From the NCBI GenBank assembly GCA_945929965.1, contig CAMEOT010000002.1:124001-188000 (forward strand): a DNA stretch of 64,000 bases, in the 5' to 3' direction. Source of the DNA: an uncultured Lachnospiraceae bacterium (GTDB taxonomy: Bacteria; Bacillota; Clostridia; Lachnospirales; Lachnospiraceae). The notes beneath the pieces were generated by a model that did not search any database, was not told the origin of the DNA, and was given only the letters and a program-made list of their open reading frames with translations. How positions within the stretch are numbered: position 1 is the stretch's first letter; the number at the start of each line of letters is the position of its first letter. The position numbers were made by a program, and so were the translations under genes. Positions 20,081 through 30,044 of this stretch are shown here, in pieces.

Positions 20081-21652
20081 TTATTTGGCGTAATCAATTA
20101 CGCGGCTCTCACGGATCACATTTACCTTGATCTGTCCGGGATATTCCAGTTCAGCTTCGATCTGCTTGGAAATATCTCTTGCCAACAGTACCATATCGGC
20201 ATCTGAGATCTGCTCAGGCACTACCATAACACGAACTTCACGACCTGCCTGAATAGCAAAAGATTTATCTACACCTTTGAAATTGTTTGTGATATCTTCT
20301 AACTGTCTTAATCTGCTAGTATAGGTTTCTAATGTTTCCCTTCTAGCCCCCGGTCTTGCAGCGGATATTGTATCAGCAGCTTGTACAATACATGCAATCA
20401 GGGAAGTAGGCTCTACATCGCCATGGTGAGATTCCACTGCGTTGATAACAGTAGCATTCTCCTTGTATTTCCGACACAGTTCAGCACCCAGCTGAATATG
20501 GGAGCCTTCCATTTCGTGGTCTACTGCCTTACCGATATCATGCAGCAGTCCCGCTCTCTTGGCAAGTCTCACATCCAGTCCCAGTTCTGCAGCTAACAGC
20601 CCTGACAGCTGTGCCACTTCGATGGAATGCTTTAATGCGTTCTGACCATAGCTGGTACGGAATTTCATCTTGCCGAGTAATCTTACCAGTTCGGGATGGA
20701 TGCCATGTACACCAGCCTCCAGGGTTGCGGCTTCTCCCTCTTCCTTGATCATTACTTCGACTTCCTTCTGCGCCTTCTCTACCATCTCTTCGATTCTGGC
20801 CGGATGGATACGTCCGTCCACAATCAGCTTCTCCAGCGCAATTCTCGCTACCTCACGGCGGATCGGATCAAATCCGGACAGGATAACTGCTTCCGGTGTA
20901 TCATCAATAATCAGGTCTACACCTGTCATGGTCTCAAGGGTACGGATATTACGTCCCTCACGTCCGATGATACGTCCCTTCATCTCGTCATTCGGTAACT
21001 GTACAACGGAAATTGTAGTCTCAGAGACATGATCTGCTGCACATCTCTGTATTGCGTTAACCACATATTCCTTTGCCTTTTTGTCTGCTTCTTCTTTGGC
21101 CCGACTCTCCATTTCCTTGATCATCACGGCCGATTCATGTTTCACTTCATCTTCAACAATTTTCAATAAGTAGTCTTTTGCTTGTTCAGAGGTTAATCCG
21201 GAAATTCGTTCCAGTTCCTGCACACGCTGCTCATTCAGCTTGGAGACTTCTTCCTTCATACGGTTGAGGGTTTCTTCTCTGGATGCTAAACTTGCTTCAC
21301 GCTTCTCGATGGCATCTGCTTTCTTATCGATGTTCTCTTCCTTCTGCTGAACTCTGCGCTCATACCGCTGAGCTTCCGCTCTGCGTTCCTTGATCTCTTT
21401 GTCCAGTTCATTCTTGGTACGAATGGACTCTTCCTTGACTTCCAGGAGTGATTCACGCTTTTTGTTCTCCGCAGTTCTCAGAGCTTCATCAATAATCTCT
21501 CTTGCCTTCTCCTCCGCATTACCGATCGTACTCTCCGCATTATTCTTCAGGCGGGAAGTAGTAACTTTGGCTGTGATCAGCACAGCTGCGATAACGGCTA
21601 CGACAAGAACGATCGCAGAAACCACTAATACTATTACAATATTAGTGTCCAC
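20081..21652 (-). CDS. rny: Ribonuclease Y
   Basis: N-terminal TM, coiled coil, KH domain ([31 protein letters not shown]), HD domain ([17 protein letters not shown]). Confidence 0.97.
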   Translation of the reverse strand: MDTNIVIVLVVSAIVLVVAVIAAVLITAKVTTSRLKNNAESTIGNAEEKAREIIDEALRTAENKKRESLLEVKEESIRTKNELDKEIKERRAEAQRYERRVQQKEENIDKKADAIEKREASLASREETLNRMKEEVSKLNEQRVQELERISGLTSEQAKDYLLKIVEDEVKHESAVMIKEMESRAKEEADKKAKEYVVNAIQRCAADHVSETTISVVQLPNDEMKGRIIGREGRNIRTLETMTGVDLIIDDTPEAVILSGFDPIRREVARIALEKLIVDGRIHPARIEEMVEKAQKEVEVMIKEEGEAATLEAGVHGIHPELVRLLGKMKFRTSYGQNALKHSIEVAQLSGLLAAELGLDVRLAKRAGLLHDIGKAVDHEMEGSHIQLGAELCRKYKENATVINAVESHHGDVEPTSLIACIVQAADTISAARPGARRETLETYTSRLRQLEDITNNFKGVDKSFAIQAGREVRVMVVPEQISDADMVLLARDISKQIEAELEYPGQIKVNVIRESRVIDYAK

Positions 21653-21862
21653 TACAGGAGCACCTCCTTATGAAATTTTCATTGTACATTTTGCTCCGAC
21701 AATACAAATTATCGTTCATAATAGAATGCAATTTATGTACATTCTAACAAGCAATTCACAACAGTATTAGTGTAAACTGAAAATACTCCTCTGTCAAGTA
21801 CAAGTCGCAATTACTCCAAAAATAGTTCCGATATCAAAACAATCTTTGTGCATTATTCCACA

Positions 21863-22495
21863 TCACTGGAAATCATCGCCGTGCATGCCGCCGATCGCCT
21901 TACGAATTGCTTCCGCGGAGAAGCCCTTCCTTGCCAGAAAAGCATAGATCTTCTGCCGTTCCTTCCAGTCCGTCTCGCCTTCCGGATCGTAATGCTTCTT
22001 ACGAAGAAGCTCCCGGATCATGCTCTGTTCGTCCTGCTGTCCGCCGTTCTCTCTGTAGATCTGCCAGGCTTCTTCAATCGTTGCTGCCAGGATTCCCTTG
22101 CCCTGCAGATCCTGTTCGATTCGGCGTCTGCTGCGGCTGTTTTCATGATAGGTAATATAGTCCACGGCATACCGCAGGTCATCAATATAATGAAAGCCTG
22201 CCACGTAATCAATTGCCTGTTCAATGATCCCCGGCGGATAAAAGCCCTGCTGCAGCTTCGTCCGAAGCTGCGATGTGGTGTATTCTCTCCCCTGCAGCAG
22301 ATTCATGGCACGCAGCTTCACCCGCTTGGGAAGTACTTCCTCCATGATGATCCGGTAGTCCTCTTCCTTTAACGGTTCGCCCTCTTTTATATGGTAGAGA
22401 CGCAATTCGCCTTTGTATAATACAAAGGCGAATTCCTGGTCAATATATACTTTACTTCTCGATTTTGAAAGTTCCGTAACCTGTGTTACCAGCAT
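21863..22495 (-). CDS. recX: Regulatory protein RecX
   Basis: Position next to recA; helical repeats ...REYTTSQLRTKLQQGFYPPGIIEQAIDYV... Confidence 0.88.
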   Translation of the reverse strand: MLVTQVTELSKSRSKVYIDQEFAFVLYKGELRLYHIKEGEPLKEEDYRIIMEEVLPKRVKLRAMNLLQGREYTTSQLRTKLQQGFYPPGIIEQAIDYVAGFHYIDDLRYAVDYITYHENSRSRRRIEQDLQGKGILAATIEEAWQIYRENGGQQDEQSMIRELLRKKHYDPEGETDWKERQKIYAFLARKGFSAEAIRKAIGGMHGDDFQ

Positions 22496-22499
22496 GAAT

Positions 22500-23528
22500 C
22501 TACTCTTCCTTCTCAGCTGCGGCAGTAGCGTCTGCCTTCAATCCGTAATGCTCTCTAACCTTCTCGGCAATCTCATCGCAAATGGCGGGATTGTCCTTCA
22601 GATACTGCTTGGCATTCTCGCGCCCCTGTCCGATCTTGTTCCCTTCATAGGCATACCATGCACCGGACTTTGCCACCACATCGCAGCTGGCTGCCAGATC
22701 CAGAATATCTCCTACCATGGAAATACCCTCACCGAACATGATATCAAACTCTGCTTCCTTGAAAGGAGGTGCGATCTTATTCTTAACGACCTTAACGCGG
22801 GTACGGTTACCGATGACTTCACCGCCCTGCTTCAGTGCTTCGATTCTTCTGACATCCAGTCGTACGGAAGAATAGAACTTCAGCGCACGTCCACCGGTGG
22901 TCGTCTCCGGATTACCGAACATTACGCCCACCTTCTCACGCAGCTGGTTGATAAAGATAACGGTACAGTTGGACTTACTGATGACAGCGGTCAGCTTACG
23001 CAGTGCCTGTGACATCAGTCGTGCCTGTAAACCTACATGGCTGTCTCCCATGTCTCCGTCGATCTCCGCCTTCGGTACCAGTGCTGCTACAGAGTCTACT
23101 ACAATAATATCAATGGCGCCGGAACGTACCATAGTCTCGGTGATCTCCAATGCCTGCTCACCGTTGTCCGGTTGGGAAATGTACAGATTGTCAATGTCTA
23201 CGCCGATATTCTTCGCATAGACGGGATCTAAAGCATGCTCTGCATCGATGAATCCGGCAATACCGCCTCTCTTCTGTACCTCTGCGATCATATGTAAGGT
23301 AACGGTGGTCTTACCACTGGATTCCGGTCCGTAGATCTCTATGATTCTTCCCTTGGGAATACCGCCCAGTCCCAATGCTATATCCAAACTTAAAGAACCG
23401 GTGGGAATGGTCTCCACATTCATCTGCGCCGTGGGATCTCCCAGCTTCATTACCGCGCCCTTTCCGTACTGCTTCTCGATCTGGCTCAGTGCCGCGTCCA
23501 ATGCTTTAAGCTTATCGTCTTTTTCCAT
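22500..23528 (-). CDS. recA: Recombinase RecA
   Basis: [53 protein letters not shown]. Start at internal Met 23528. Confidence 0.98.
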   Translation of the reverse strand: MEKDDKLKALDAALSQIEKQYGKGAVMKLGDPTAQMNVETIPTGSLSLDIALGLGGIPKGRIIEIYGPESSGKTTVTLHMIAEVQKRGGIAGFIDAEHALDPVYAKNIGVDIDNLYISQPDNGEQALEITETMVRSGAIDIIVVDSVAALVPKAEIDGDMGDSHVGLQARLMSQALRKLTAVISKSNCTVIFINQLREKVGVMFGNPETTTGGRALKFYSSVRLDVRRIEALKQGGEVIGNRTRVKVVKNKIAPPFKEAEFDIMFGEGISMVGDILDLAASCDVVAKSGAWYAYEGNKIGQGRENAKQYLKDNPAICDEIAEKVREHYGLKADATAAAEKEE

Positions 23529-23550
23529 GTTGGTCTCCTTTTCATTTAAG

Positions 23551-23592
23551 GAACAAATGTTCTGCTTTTTATTTAGAATAAAACATTTGTTC
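23551..23592. promoter_or_regulatory. Tandem LexA/SOS boxes upstream of recA
   Basis: GAACAAATGTTC (23551-23562), exact GAACN4GTTC; near-match AAACATTTGTTC (23581-23592). Confidence 0.8.
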
Positions 23593-23745
23593 GTATTTGT
23601 CAATGTCTATTTTTATTATACACGCTTTGTGTCCATTAAAACTCTCTCATTCGCATTCCCCCTTATTTTTTTCCGATAATCGTCTGAAATTTTGGCGAAT
23701 GCCTGAACTATCGATGATCAGAGATAAAAAGAGCTAAAAAAGATA

Positions 23746-23812
23746 CAAAAAGAATGTACCACACATCCCCGCTTCCCGCAAGGACGCATGATACATTTCT
23801 TTTTTTTCGGCA
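23746..23812 (-). terminator. Structured terminator-like region downstream of cinA
   Basis: Minus strand AAAAAGAAATGTAtCA...TGgTACATTcTTTTT pairs around a GC-rich loop. Confidence 0.4.
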
Positions 23813-23868
23813 CTATCTACAATTTTTACCCCTCCGGTTTTGAGGGTATCTCACAAATTAATTTTTTG

Positions 23869-25134
23869 TTACTTTTTACCAAAAGTAACCTTGCTGAAGT
23901 ATTTCAGAATACAGCTGCGCATGAGAATCAGCGCTGCGGAGGTGGTTGCCTCTCTGATCTGGCTGCGGGTTCCGGAGAAATGATACTCCTTCACCGTAAC
24001 CTCTCCCTTCACGCTGCATCCGATGTATACCAGCCCTACCGGCTTCTCCTCGGTTCCGCCGTCCGGGCCCGCGATGCCGGTCACAGCCACTGCCACATCC
24101 GACTTCATCAGCATTGCCGCTCCTTTTGCCATCTCACCGGCGGTTTTGCTGCTGACAGCACCGTATTTATCCAGTGTGCTCTTACGTACACCTAAGAATT
24201 TTCTCTTGGCTTTGTTCGAATAAGTTACCAGTCCCGCCTTATAGCATTCCGATACTCCGGGCACGTTGATGATCCTTGCGGCAATCATGCCGCCGGTGCA
24301 GGACTCTGCGGTGGTCACCTTCAGATCATTGGCAAGCAGCAGATCCGCCACTGCCATCTCCAGAGTGGTCTCTTCCTTCGTGCTGTAGATATCGGCTCCG
24401 AAGCGGGATTTTAATTCCTTCACTACGGGCTTGATGGCTTTTCCGGCTGCCTTGACATTTTCTCCGGAAGCAGTCACCCGGATATGTACTTCGCCTGTCT
24501 TGGCATAGGTGGCTATGGTAGGATTGGTCTGCTCATCGATCAGATCCTTCAGGGCATCCTCCACCTGGCTCTCCGGCACACCGCATACTTTCACGGTCTG
24601 GGAACAGATAATTCCGGGCGTCAGTGCTTCCAGATAAGGGAATACCTGCTGTTCAAACATGGGAATCATCTCCGCAGGAGGTCCCGGCAATAATATAATG
24701 CGGTTCCTCTCTGTCTCCAGGATAATGCCCGGTGCGGTTCCGTTCCCATTGTCCAGCACTTTCGCTCCTTCGGGTATCATTGCCTGCTTCCAGTTATTCT
24801 CTGTCGGCTGTATGTCTTTTTCGGCGAAAAATTCTGCAATACGCTCCATGCTGTGATCATCCACGGATAAATTCTTCCCGCAGACTTTTGCCACGGTCTC
24901 CTTGGTCAGATCATCTTCCGTGGGTCCCAGTCCGCCGGATAACAGGATCACATCCGAGCGGTCCATGGCGCATTTCAGTACTCCGGCAAGTCTCTCTGCA
25001 TTATCTCCCACCACTGTCTGGTAGTAGCAGTCCAGTCCGGCTCCCGCCAGCTTTTCCGCCAGATATGCCGCATTTGTATTCACAATGTTCCCCAGTAATA
25101 TTTCGGTACCTACACAGATGATCTCCGCTGTCAT
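23869..25134 (-). CDS. cinA: CinA-family competence/damage-inducible protein with C-terminal amidase domain
   Basis: MTAEIICVGTEILLGNIVNTNAAYLAEKLAGAG; LLSGGLGPTEDDLTKE; TTAESCTGGMIAARI. Confidence 0.95.
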   Translation of the reverse strand: MTAEIICVGTEILLGNIVNTNAAYLAEKLAGAGLDCYYQTVVGDNAERLAGVLKCAMDRSDVILLSGGLGPTEDDLTKETVAKVCGKNLSVDDHSMERIAEFFAEKDIQPTENNWKQAMIPEGAKVLDNGNGTAPGIILETERNRIILLPGPPAEMIPMFEQQVFPYLEALTPGIICSQTVKVCGVPESQVEDALKDLIDEQTNPTIATYAKTGEVHIRVTASGENVKAAGKAIKPVVKELKSRFGADIYSTKEETTLEMAVADLLLANDLKVTTAESCTGGMIAARIINVPGVSECYKAGLVTYSNKAKRKFLGVRKSTLDKYGAVSSKTAGEMAKGAAMLMKSDVAVAVTGIAGPDGGTEEKPVGLVYIGCSVKGEVTVKEYHFSGTRSQIREATTSAALILMRSCILKYFSKVTFGKK

Positions 25135-25226
25135 TTCTTTACCGCCTTTCACTACGTTACCTATTGTTCTGTCATTTTGTCCACAGACAGTATACTACAC
25201 TTCGGAAGCTGAGAAAAGGGAATATT

Positions 25227-26672
25227 TTACTCCAATGTAAATTCCGACAGGTCAAAGCTGCCCTCTCCACGGAATCTGAAATACAGTGGATACACTCCGG
25301 CAGGGATCTGCACCGGGATCGTAAGTGTCTCCCATTCTTCCGTATCTATATCGCAGACACAGCTTCCCACCGCATTTTCCGGGAGCTTCTGCGCACATCC
25401 GCCTTCCTCATGACAGGTCACATACAGGGTTCCTTTTGCCTTCCCTCGCAGCTTCAGTTGAATGCTTTGCAGTGCTCCGCCTTCAAAATAGCGATATCCC
25501 ACGATACAGCCGTTACTGATCCCGCGGATGTACTGTCCCGGCGGGCACTCTCTGTCTTCCCCATCCTGGGTGATGCAGGCGATTCTGTCCTCTTTTGCCA
25601 CGGTCTTTTCATAATATAATACACAGGCGATATAGGCGGGGTAAGTTCCGCTTCCCACAAGCCATCCGTCATTTAATCCGCAGCTGGTGACCTCTGCCTG
25701 GGCGATCCGACCCTGTGCATCGATGGTCACGGGCTCCGCCACGCCCTGTCTGCAGGAGGAGCTGTGGTTCGTATGTCTGTGGTCAAAAATATAATATCTG
25801 CCGTTTACTTCCACCAGTCCGCCGTGGGTATTGCCCATGACATAGCAGGGTTCCTCCTCAGAGTAACCGTTGATCCCCACATCCGAAGTGGAATGGATCC
25901 GTCCACCGTAGTGGAAATCCCCGTCTGGTCTGTCACTGATAAAATAATGCAGACCTGTATTTCTCACGGAGTAGACCAGATAATAGCGCCCGTTTATTTT
26001 TCGCATGGAGGGTGCTTCAAAATAGACCGCTCCAACAGGAACCGGAGTCTCTCTGGTGATTGCAAGTATCGGACCTCTGCGCACCGTCAGCATGTCCTGC
26101 TCCAGTTCGTACATATGACATCCCACGAATTGCCTTCCTATACTGTCCACCTCCCGGTTCGTGGGGCAGAATCCGGAATAGAGGTAGATCCGCCCGTCAT
26201 CGTCGATGAAAATACTGGGGTCAAACTGGAAATATTCCTCTGCTGCCTCCCCCAGGATACGTCCGTCCGGATAGACCACATCCCCGAGATAGGTATAATG
26301 CCCTGCCGAGGTATCACAGACCGCCACAGAGATGATGGAGGAATCTGCGATGGAATAATATAGGTAGAATCTGCCATCCCTCCCCCGGATCACATCCGGT
26401 GCAAAGAGATAATACCGCCCGTTTTTCTCTGCCTTTTTATGTATTTCATCCATGGGATGATCTGTGTGCCGGAAAATCACACCATCACACCGCCAGTCCG
26501 ACAGATCTGACAACGGCGCCGACCAGCAGACATAATCATTCTCACAGTAAAAGGTGCCGCCGAAGCGGTCATGGCTTCCATAAATATAAAGCCGGTCTCC
26601 GAACACTCTCGGTTCTCCGTCCGGAATATATTCATAGCTGGGCAGGTAGGGATTAAAAATCTGTTTTTTCAT
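25227..26672 (-). CDS. Glycoside hydrolase family 43 (xylosidase/arabinofuranosidase-like)
   Basis: FNPYLPSYEYIPDGEPRVFGDRLYIYGSHD; FAPDVIRGRDGRFYLYYS; FQFDPSIFIDDDGRIYLYSG. Confidence 0.88.
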   Translation of the reverse strand: MKKQIFNPYLPSYEYIPDGEPRVFGDRLYIYGSHDRFGGTFYCENDYVCWSAPLSDLSDWRCDGVIFRHTDHPMDEIHKKAEKNGRYYLFAPDVIRGRDGRFYLYYSIADSSIISVAVCDTSAGHYTYLGDVVYPDGRILGEAAEEYFQFDPSIFIDDDGRIYLYSGFCPTNREVDSIGRQFVGCHMYELEQDMLTVRRGPILAITRETPVPVGAVYFEAPSMRKINGRYYLVYSVRNTGLHYFISDRPDGDFHYGGRIHSTSDVGINGYSEEEPCYVMGNTHGGLVEVNGRYYIFDHRHTNHSSSCRQGVAEPVTIDAQGRIAQAEVTSCGLNDGWLVGSGTYPAYIACVLYYEKTVAKEDRIACITQDGEDRECPPGQYIRGISNGCIVGYRYFEGGALQSIQLKLRGKAKGTLYVTCHEEGGCAQKLPENAVGSCVCDIDTEEWETLTIPVQIPAGVYPLYFRFRGEGSFDLSEFTLE

Positions 26673-26705
26673 CGGTTTCTTTGCTTCCTTTCTGATCTTC
26701 CGCGT

Positions 26706-27554
26706 CTATTTTTTCCTGATTCCAGAGCTGATGCCGTATTTTTCATCGGTTCCTCTGTGACTTTTCTCCCGCCACTGGGTGGGCGTACATTCATACCGCT
26801 TCTGGAAACTGCGATGAAATGATCGCATGTTGGGGAATCCGCACTCGTAGCTGATCTCCGTCACGGTCTTACGGCTGTCCTTTAACAGATTGCACGCCAG
26901 GATCATCCGCTGTTGCGCTACATAGGAAGGAAACGAGATATTTAACTGGGAAGAGAATATATGTGACAGATAATAGGGGCTAATGCCCAGCTCCTTCGCC
27001 ACCTTCTGTGCCGTCAGTTCCCCGGTAATATTGTCATTAATATATTGCAGAAGCTTCTGCGTGATGTTCAGATCCGAGGGCTTGTCCTTTTTGATCACCG
27101 GGATATTTTCATACATATCCGCAAGCAGTGCCATCAGCAGCCCCTTATCCTGTCTGAACGGTCGCAGTTCCTTATGTAACCCGATGTCCGCCAGGATGTC
27201 TAACACCATCTGCCCGTATCGGCTGAGCATTCCTTTTTGAAAATAGGGAGATTCCATATCATAATAGTTAAGTTCTTTCTGAAATTCCCCGATGGAATCC
27301 ATGTCCGCAATGATCAGGAGCATTCCCACATCTCCCACAGAGCTGTAGGAATGGATCTGGTTCGGATAGATCATCAGGCAATCTCCTGTGGTCAGGTGGT
27401 AGCTTTCTCCCGCCACCGTAGCATCCATCTCCCCCTCTGTCACATGGACGAATTCCATATGCTTATGCAGATGGAACGGGAAGTTCGGGTGCCACCAGAA
27501 ATGACAGTCATAGACCTTTTTTCTGCTCTCATAAAATGGTTTTACGGTGTTCAT
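26706..27554 (-). CDS. AraC-family transcriptional regulator
   Basis: N-terminal cupin; C-terminal TAQKVAKELGISPYYLSHIFSSQLNISFPSYVAQQRM...TEISYECGFPNMRSFHRSFQKRY. Confidence 0.93.
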   Translation of the reverse strand: MNTVKPFYESRKKVYDCHFWWHPNFPFHLHKHMEFVHVTEGEMDATVAGESYHLTTGDCLMIYPNQIHSYSSVGDVGMLLIIADMDSIGEFQKELNYYDMESPYFQKGMLSRYGQMVLDILADIGLHKELRPFRQDKGLLMALLADMYENIPVIKKDKPSDLNITQKLLQYINDNITGELTAQKVAKELGISPYYLSHIFSSQLNISFPSYVAQQRMILACNLLKDSRKTVTEISYECGFPNMRSFHRSFQKRYECTPTQWREKSHRGTDEKYGISSGIRKK

Positions 27555-27701
27555 ACGATCTCCTTCCGACGCTTATATATTCTACATACCATATTCTGTC
27601 ACTGATTTCCACTGTTTTTCTCAAAAATAGCAATTTTTGTCCCATATGTAATTTCTTTTTGTCGTGCAGTTCACACATTTTTCACGTACAATAAGATCAA
27701 A

Positions 27702-27715
27702 TGAAAGCGGTACCA
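27702..27715. promoter_or_regulatory. cre-like (CcpA) site in GH3 promoter region
   Basis: TGAAAGCGGTACCA, one mismatch to TGWAANCGNTNWCA. Confidence 0.5.
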
Positions 27716-27745
27716 ATCCTGAAACCATGAAAAATGAGGTACTTT

Positions 27746-29875
27746 ATGAATCGTACAGAAGCAAGAGAAAAAGCCGCCGCACTGGTGGCGAAAATGACAA
27801 TAGAAGAAGCTGCATCACAGCTGCTGCACTCCTCTCCCGCGATTCCCCGTCTGAACGTTCCCGCCTATGACTGGTGGAGTGAAGCACTCCATGGTGTCGC
27901 CAGAGCCGGCACCGCTACCTGCTATCCGCAGGCAATCGGTCTAGGTGCAACTTTTGACCGTGATCTTCTGCAAAAAATTGCCGGTTCCATTGCACTGGAA
28001 GCCCGGGCAAAATATAACGCATATTCCCGTCTGGGGGATCGTACCCGTTACAAGGGTGTGACCATGTGGTCTCCCAACATTAATATTTTCCGTGATCCCC
28101 GCTGGGGACGAGGTCAGGAGACCTACGGAGAGGATCCCGTCCTTACTGCAACGCTTGGCTGTGCTTTTGTGAAAGGATTGCAGACGAAACGGGACGGTTA
28201 CTTAACCACTGCCGCCTGTGCCAAACATTTTGCGGTGCACTCCGGTCCGGAAGCCCTGCGCCACAGCTTTGACGCCAAAGCTACGAAGAAGGATCTGTGG
28301 GAAACATATCTTCCCGCGTTTGAAGCCCTGGTGACCCAAGCAGATGTGGAAGCTGTCATGGGCGCTTACAACCGTACCAACGAGGAGCCCTGCTGTGCCC
28401 ATTCCTATCTTATGGAAGAGGTTCTTCGCGGCAAATGGCATTTTGAAGGGCATTTCGTCTCCGATTGCTGGGCGATCCGGGATTTCCACGAAGGGCACCA
28501 TGTGACTGCTTTCCCGGAAGATTCCGCTGCTCTCGCTCTGGAAAAAGGCTGCGACTTAAACTGTGGCTGTACCTATGAATATATTTTACAGGCTTATAAG
28601 CAGGGAAAAGTAAGTGAAGAAGAAATCCGCCGCAGTGCAGAAAGACTTTTCACCACCAGATATCTGCTGGGACTCTTTGACCACAGTACATTAGACGAGA
28701 TTCCTTACAATGTGGTGGGCTGTAAGGAGCACCGGGAACTGGCATATCAGGCTGCTGTGGAGAGCTGTGTTCTGTTAAAAAATGACGGTACACTGCCCCT
28801 TTCCTTAAAGGATAAAAAGCGTGTGGCCGTCATCGGTCCCAACGCCGACAGTCATGCCGCATTAGTCGGTAACTACAACGGTACCCCGCCCCGCTCCATC
28901 ACTGTGTTGGAGGGAATTACAAGAATCTGTGAAGATACCGGCTGGGATGTCAACTGCGCGGAAGGGTGTCTGCTTTATGATGATCCTTCTATTCGTAAGG
29001 TATTCCAAAATTACCGCATTCCCGAGGCTATGGCTTTAGCAGAGTCCTGTGACCTTGCCATCCTCTGCGTCGGTCTCGATGCAACCTTAGAAGGCGAGCA
29101 GGGCGATGCCGGCAATTCTTTTGCCAGCGGAGACAAACCGGATCTGCTGCTTCCTAAGATTCAGAGAGATCTGATAGAACAGGTACTTGCTACCGGCACT
29201 CCGGTGATCCTGGTCAATCTCGCCGGAAGCCCTATCGACTTATCCGCTTATGAGGATCAGGTGTCTGCGATCCTGCATGCCTGGTATCCCGGCGGCGAAG
29301 GTGGACGTGCCATTGCGGATATTCTGTTCGGCAGAGTATCTCCCGGTGGCAAACTGCCCCTTACCTTCTATTATAATGACAGTCCTCTTCCGGACATTAC
29401 CGATTATCGCATGACCGGACGTACCTATCGCTATTTTGAAGGTAACCCCTGGAAGCCTTTCGGTTTCGGACTGACCTACGGGGAGCTGCAGATTACAGAA
29501 GCGAAAGTATCCAAGGTGGACTACACGAAAGAGATTCCCTCCGCACAGATCACTCTGCACTGTCAGAACCCCACGGATCGTGACTTAAGTGATGTCATAC
29601 AGGTCTATGTCCATGTGAATGGCTCCGCCAATGAAGTGCCGAATCACAAGCTGGCAGCCTTTGAACGGATCCGCCTGGAAGCCGGAGCAGACAAGGAATT
29701 GCGAATTGAAGTTCCCGCCGTGGCATTTACTACAGTAGATGATTCCGGTAATCGTAACTGCGATGGTACATCCGTTACATTATATGTAGGATTTGCCCAG
29801 CCGGATCTGACCGAAGAAGGTCAGAAGACCTATGAATACGGCAGAGGACAGATCCTCGAGATCCCATTACACTGA
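27746..29875 (+). CDS. Glycoside hydrolase family 3 (beta-xylosidase/beta-glucosidase-like)
   Basis: MTIEEAASQLLHSSPAIPRLNVPAYDWWSEALHGVARAGTATCYPQAIGLGATFD; WSPNINIFRDPRWGRGQETYGEDP; fibronectin-III-like C-term. Confidence 0.93.
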   Translation: MNRTEAREKAAALVAKMTIEEAASQLLHSSPAIPRLNVPAYDWWSEALHGVARAGTATCYPQAIGLGATFDRDLLQKIAGSIALEARAKYNAYSRLGDRTRYKGVTMWSPNINIFRDPRWGRGQETYGEDPVLTATLGCAFVKGLQTKRDGYLTTAACAKHFAVHSGPEALRHSFDAKATKKDLWETYLPAFEALVTQADVEAVMGAYNRTNEEPCCAHSYLMEEVLRGKWHFEGHFVSDCWAIRDFHEGHHVTAFPEDSAALALEKGCDLNCGCTYEYILQAYKQGKVSEEEIRRSAERLFTTRYLLGLFDHSTLDEIPYNVVGCKEHRELAYQAAVESCVLLKNDGTLPLSLKDKKRVAVIGPNADSHAALVGNYNGTPPRSITVLEGITRICEDTGWDVNCAEGCLLYDDPSIRKVFQNYRIPEAMALAESCDLAILCVGLDATLEGEQGDAGNSFASGDKPDLLLPKIQRDLIEQVLATGTPVILVNLAGSPIDLSAYEDQVSAILHAWYPGGEGGRAIADILFGRVSPGGKLPLTFYYNDSPLPDITDYRMTGRTYRYFEGNPWKPFGFGLTYGELQITEAKVSKVDYTKEIPSAQITLHCQNPTDRDLSDVIQVYVHVNGSANEVPNHKLAAFERIRLEAGADKELRIEVPAVAFTTVDDSGNRNCDGTSVTLYVGFAQPDLTEEGQKTYEYGRGQILEIPLH

Positions 29876-29918
29876 GCACTATGGTGGTAAGCCATTTGCT
29901 ATAGAGAGATGTATTTTT

Positions 29919-30040
29919 AAAACAAGAAGGATAAATCCTCTCCTCGACATAGAGGTCTGGATTTTCCTTCGGAAAACAAGGAGGATAAATCCTCTCCTCG
30001 ACATAGAGGCTCGGATTTTCCTTCGGAAAACAAGGAGGAT
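29919..30040 (+). repeat. 54-bp tandem direct repeat (two units plus partial third) in 5' leader
   Basis: AAAACAAGRAGGATAAATCCTCTCCTCGACATAGAGG(T/C)(C/T)(T/C)GGATTTTCCTTCGG starts at 29919 and 29973; partial third unit AAAACAAGGAGGAT at 30027. Confidence 0.95.
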
Positions 30041-30044
30041 TACA

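Noticed and set aside
29919-30040. Possible CRISPR-like repeats
   Set aside because: Contiguous 54-bp tandem units with no variable spacers and no cas genes nearby.
29832-30044. N-terminal extension of the solute-binding protein (repeat TRRINPLLDIE..IFLRK)
   Set aside because: The authentic signal peptide/lipobox and strong RBS place the start at 30045; the extension is translated leader repeat.
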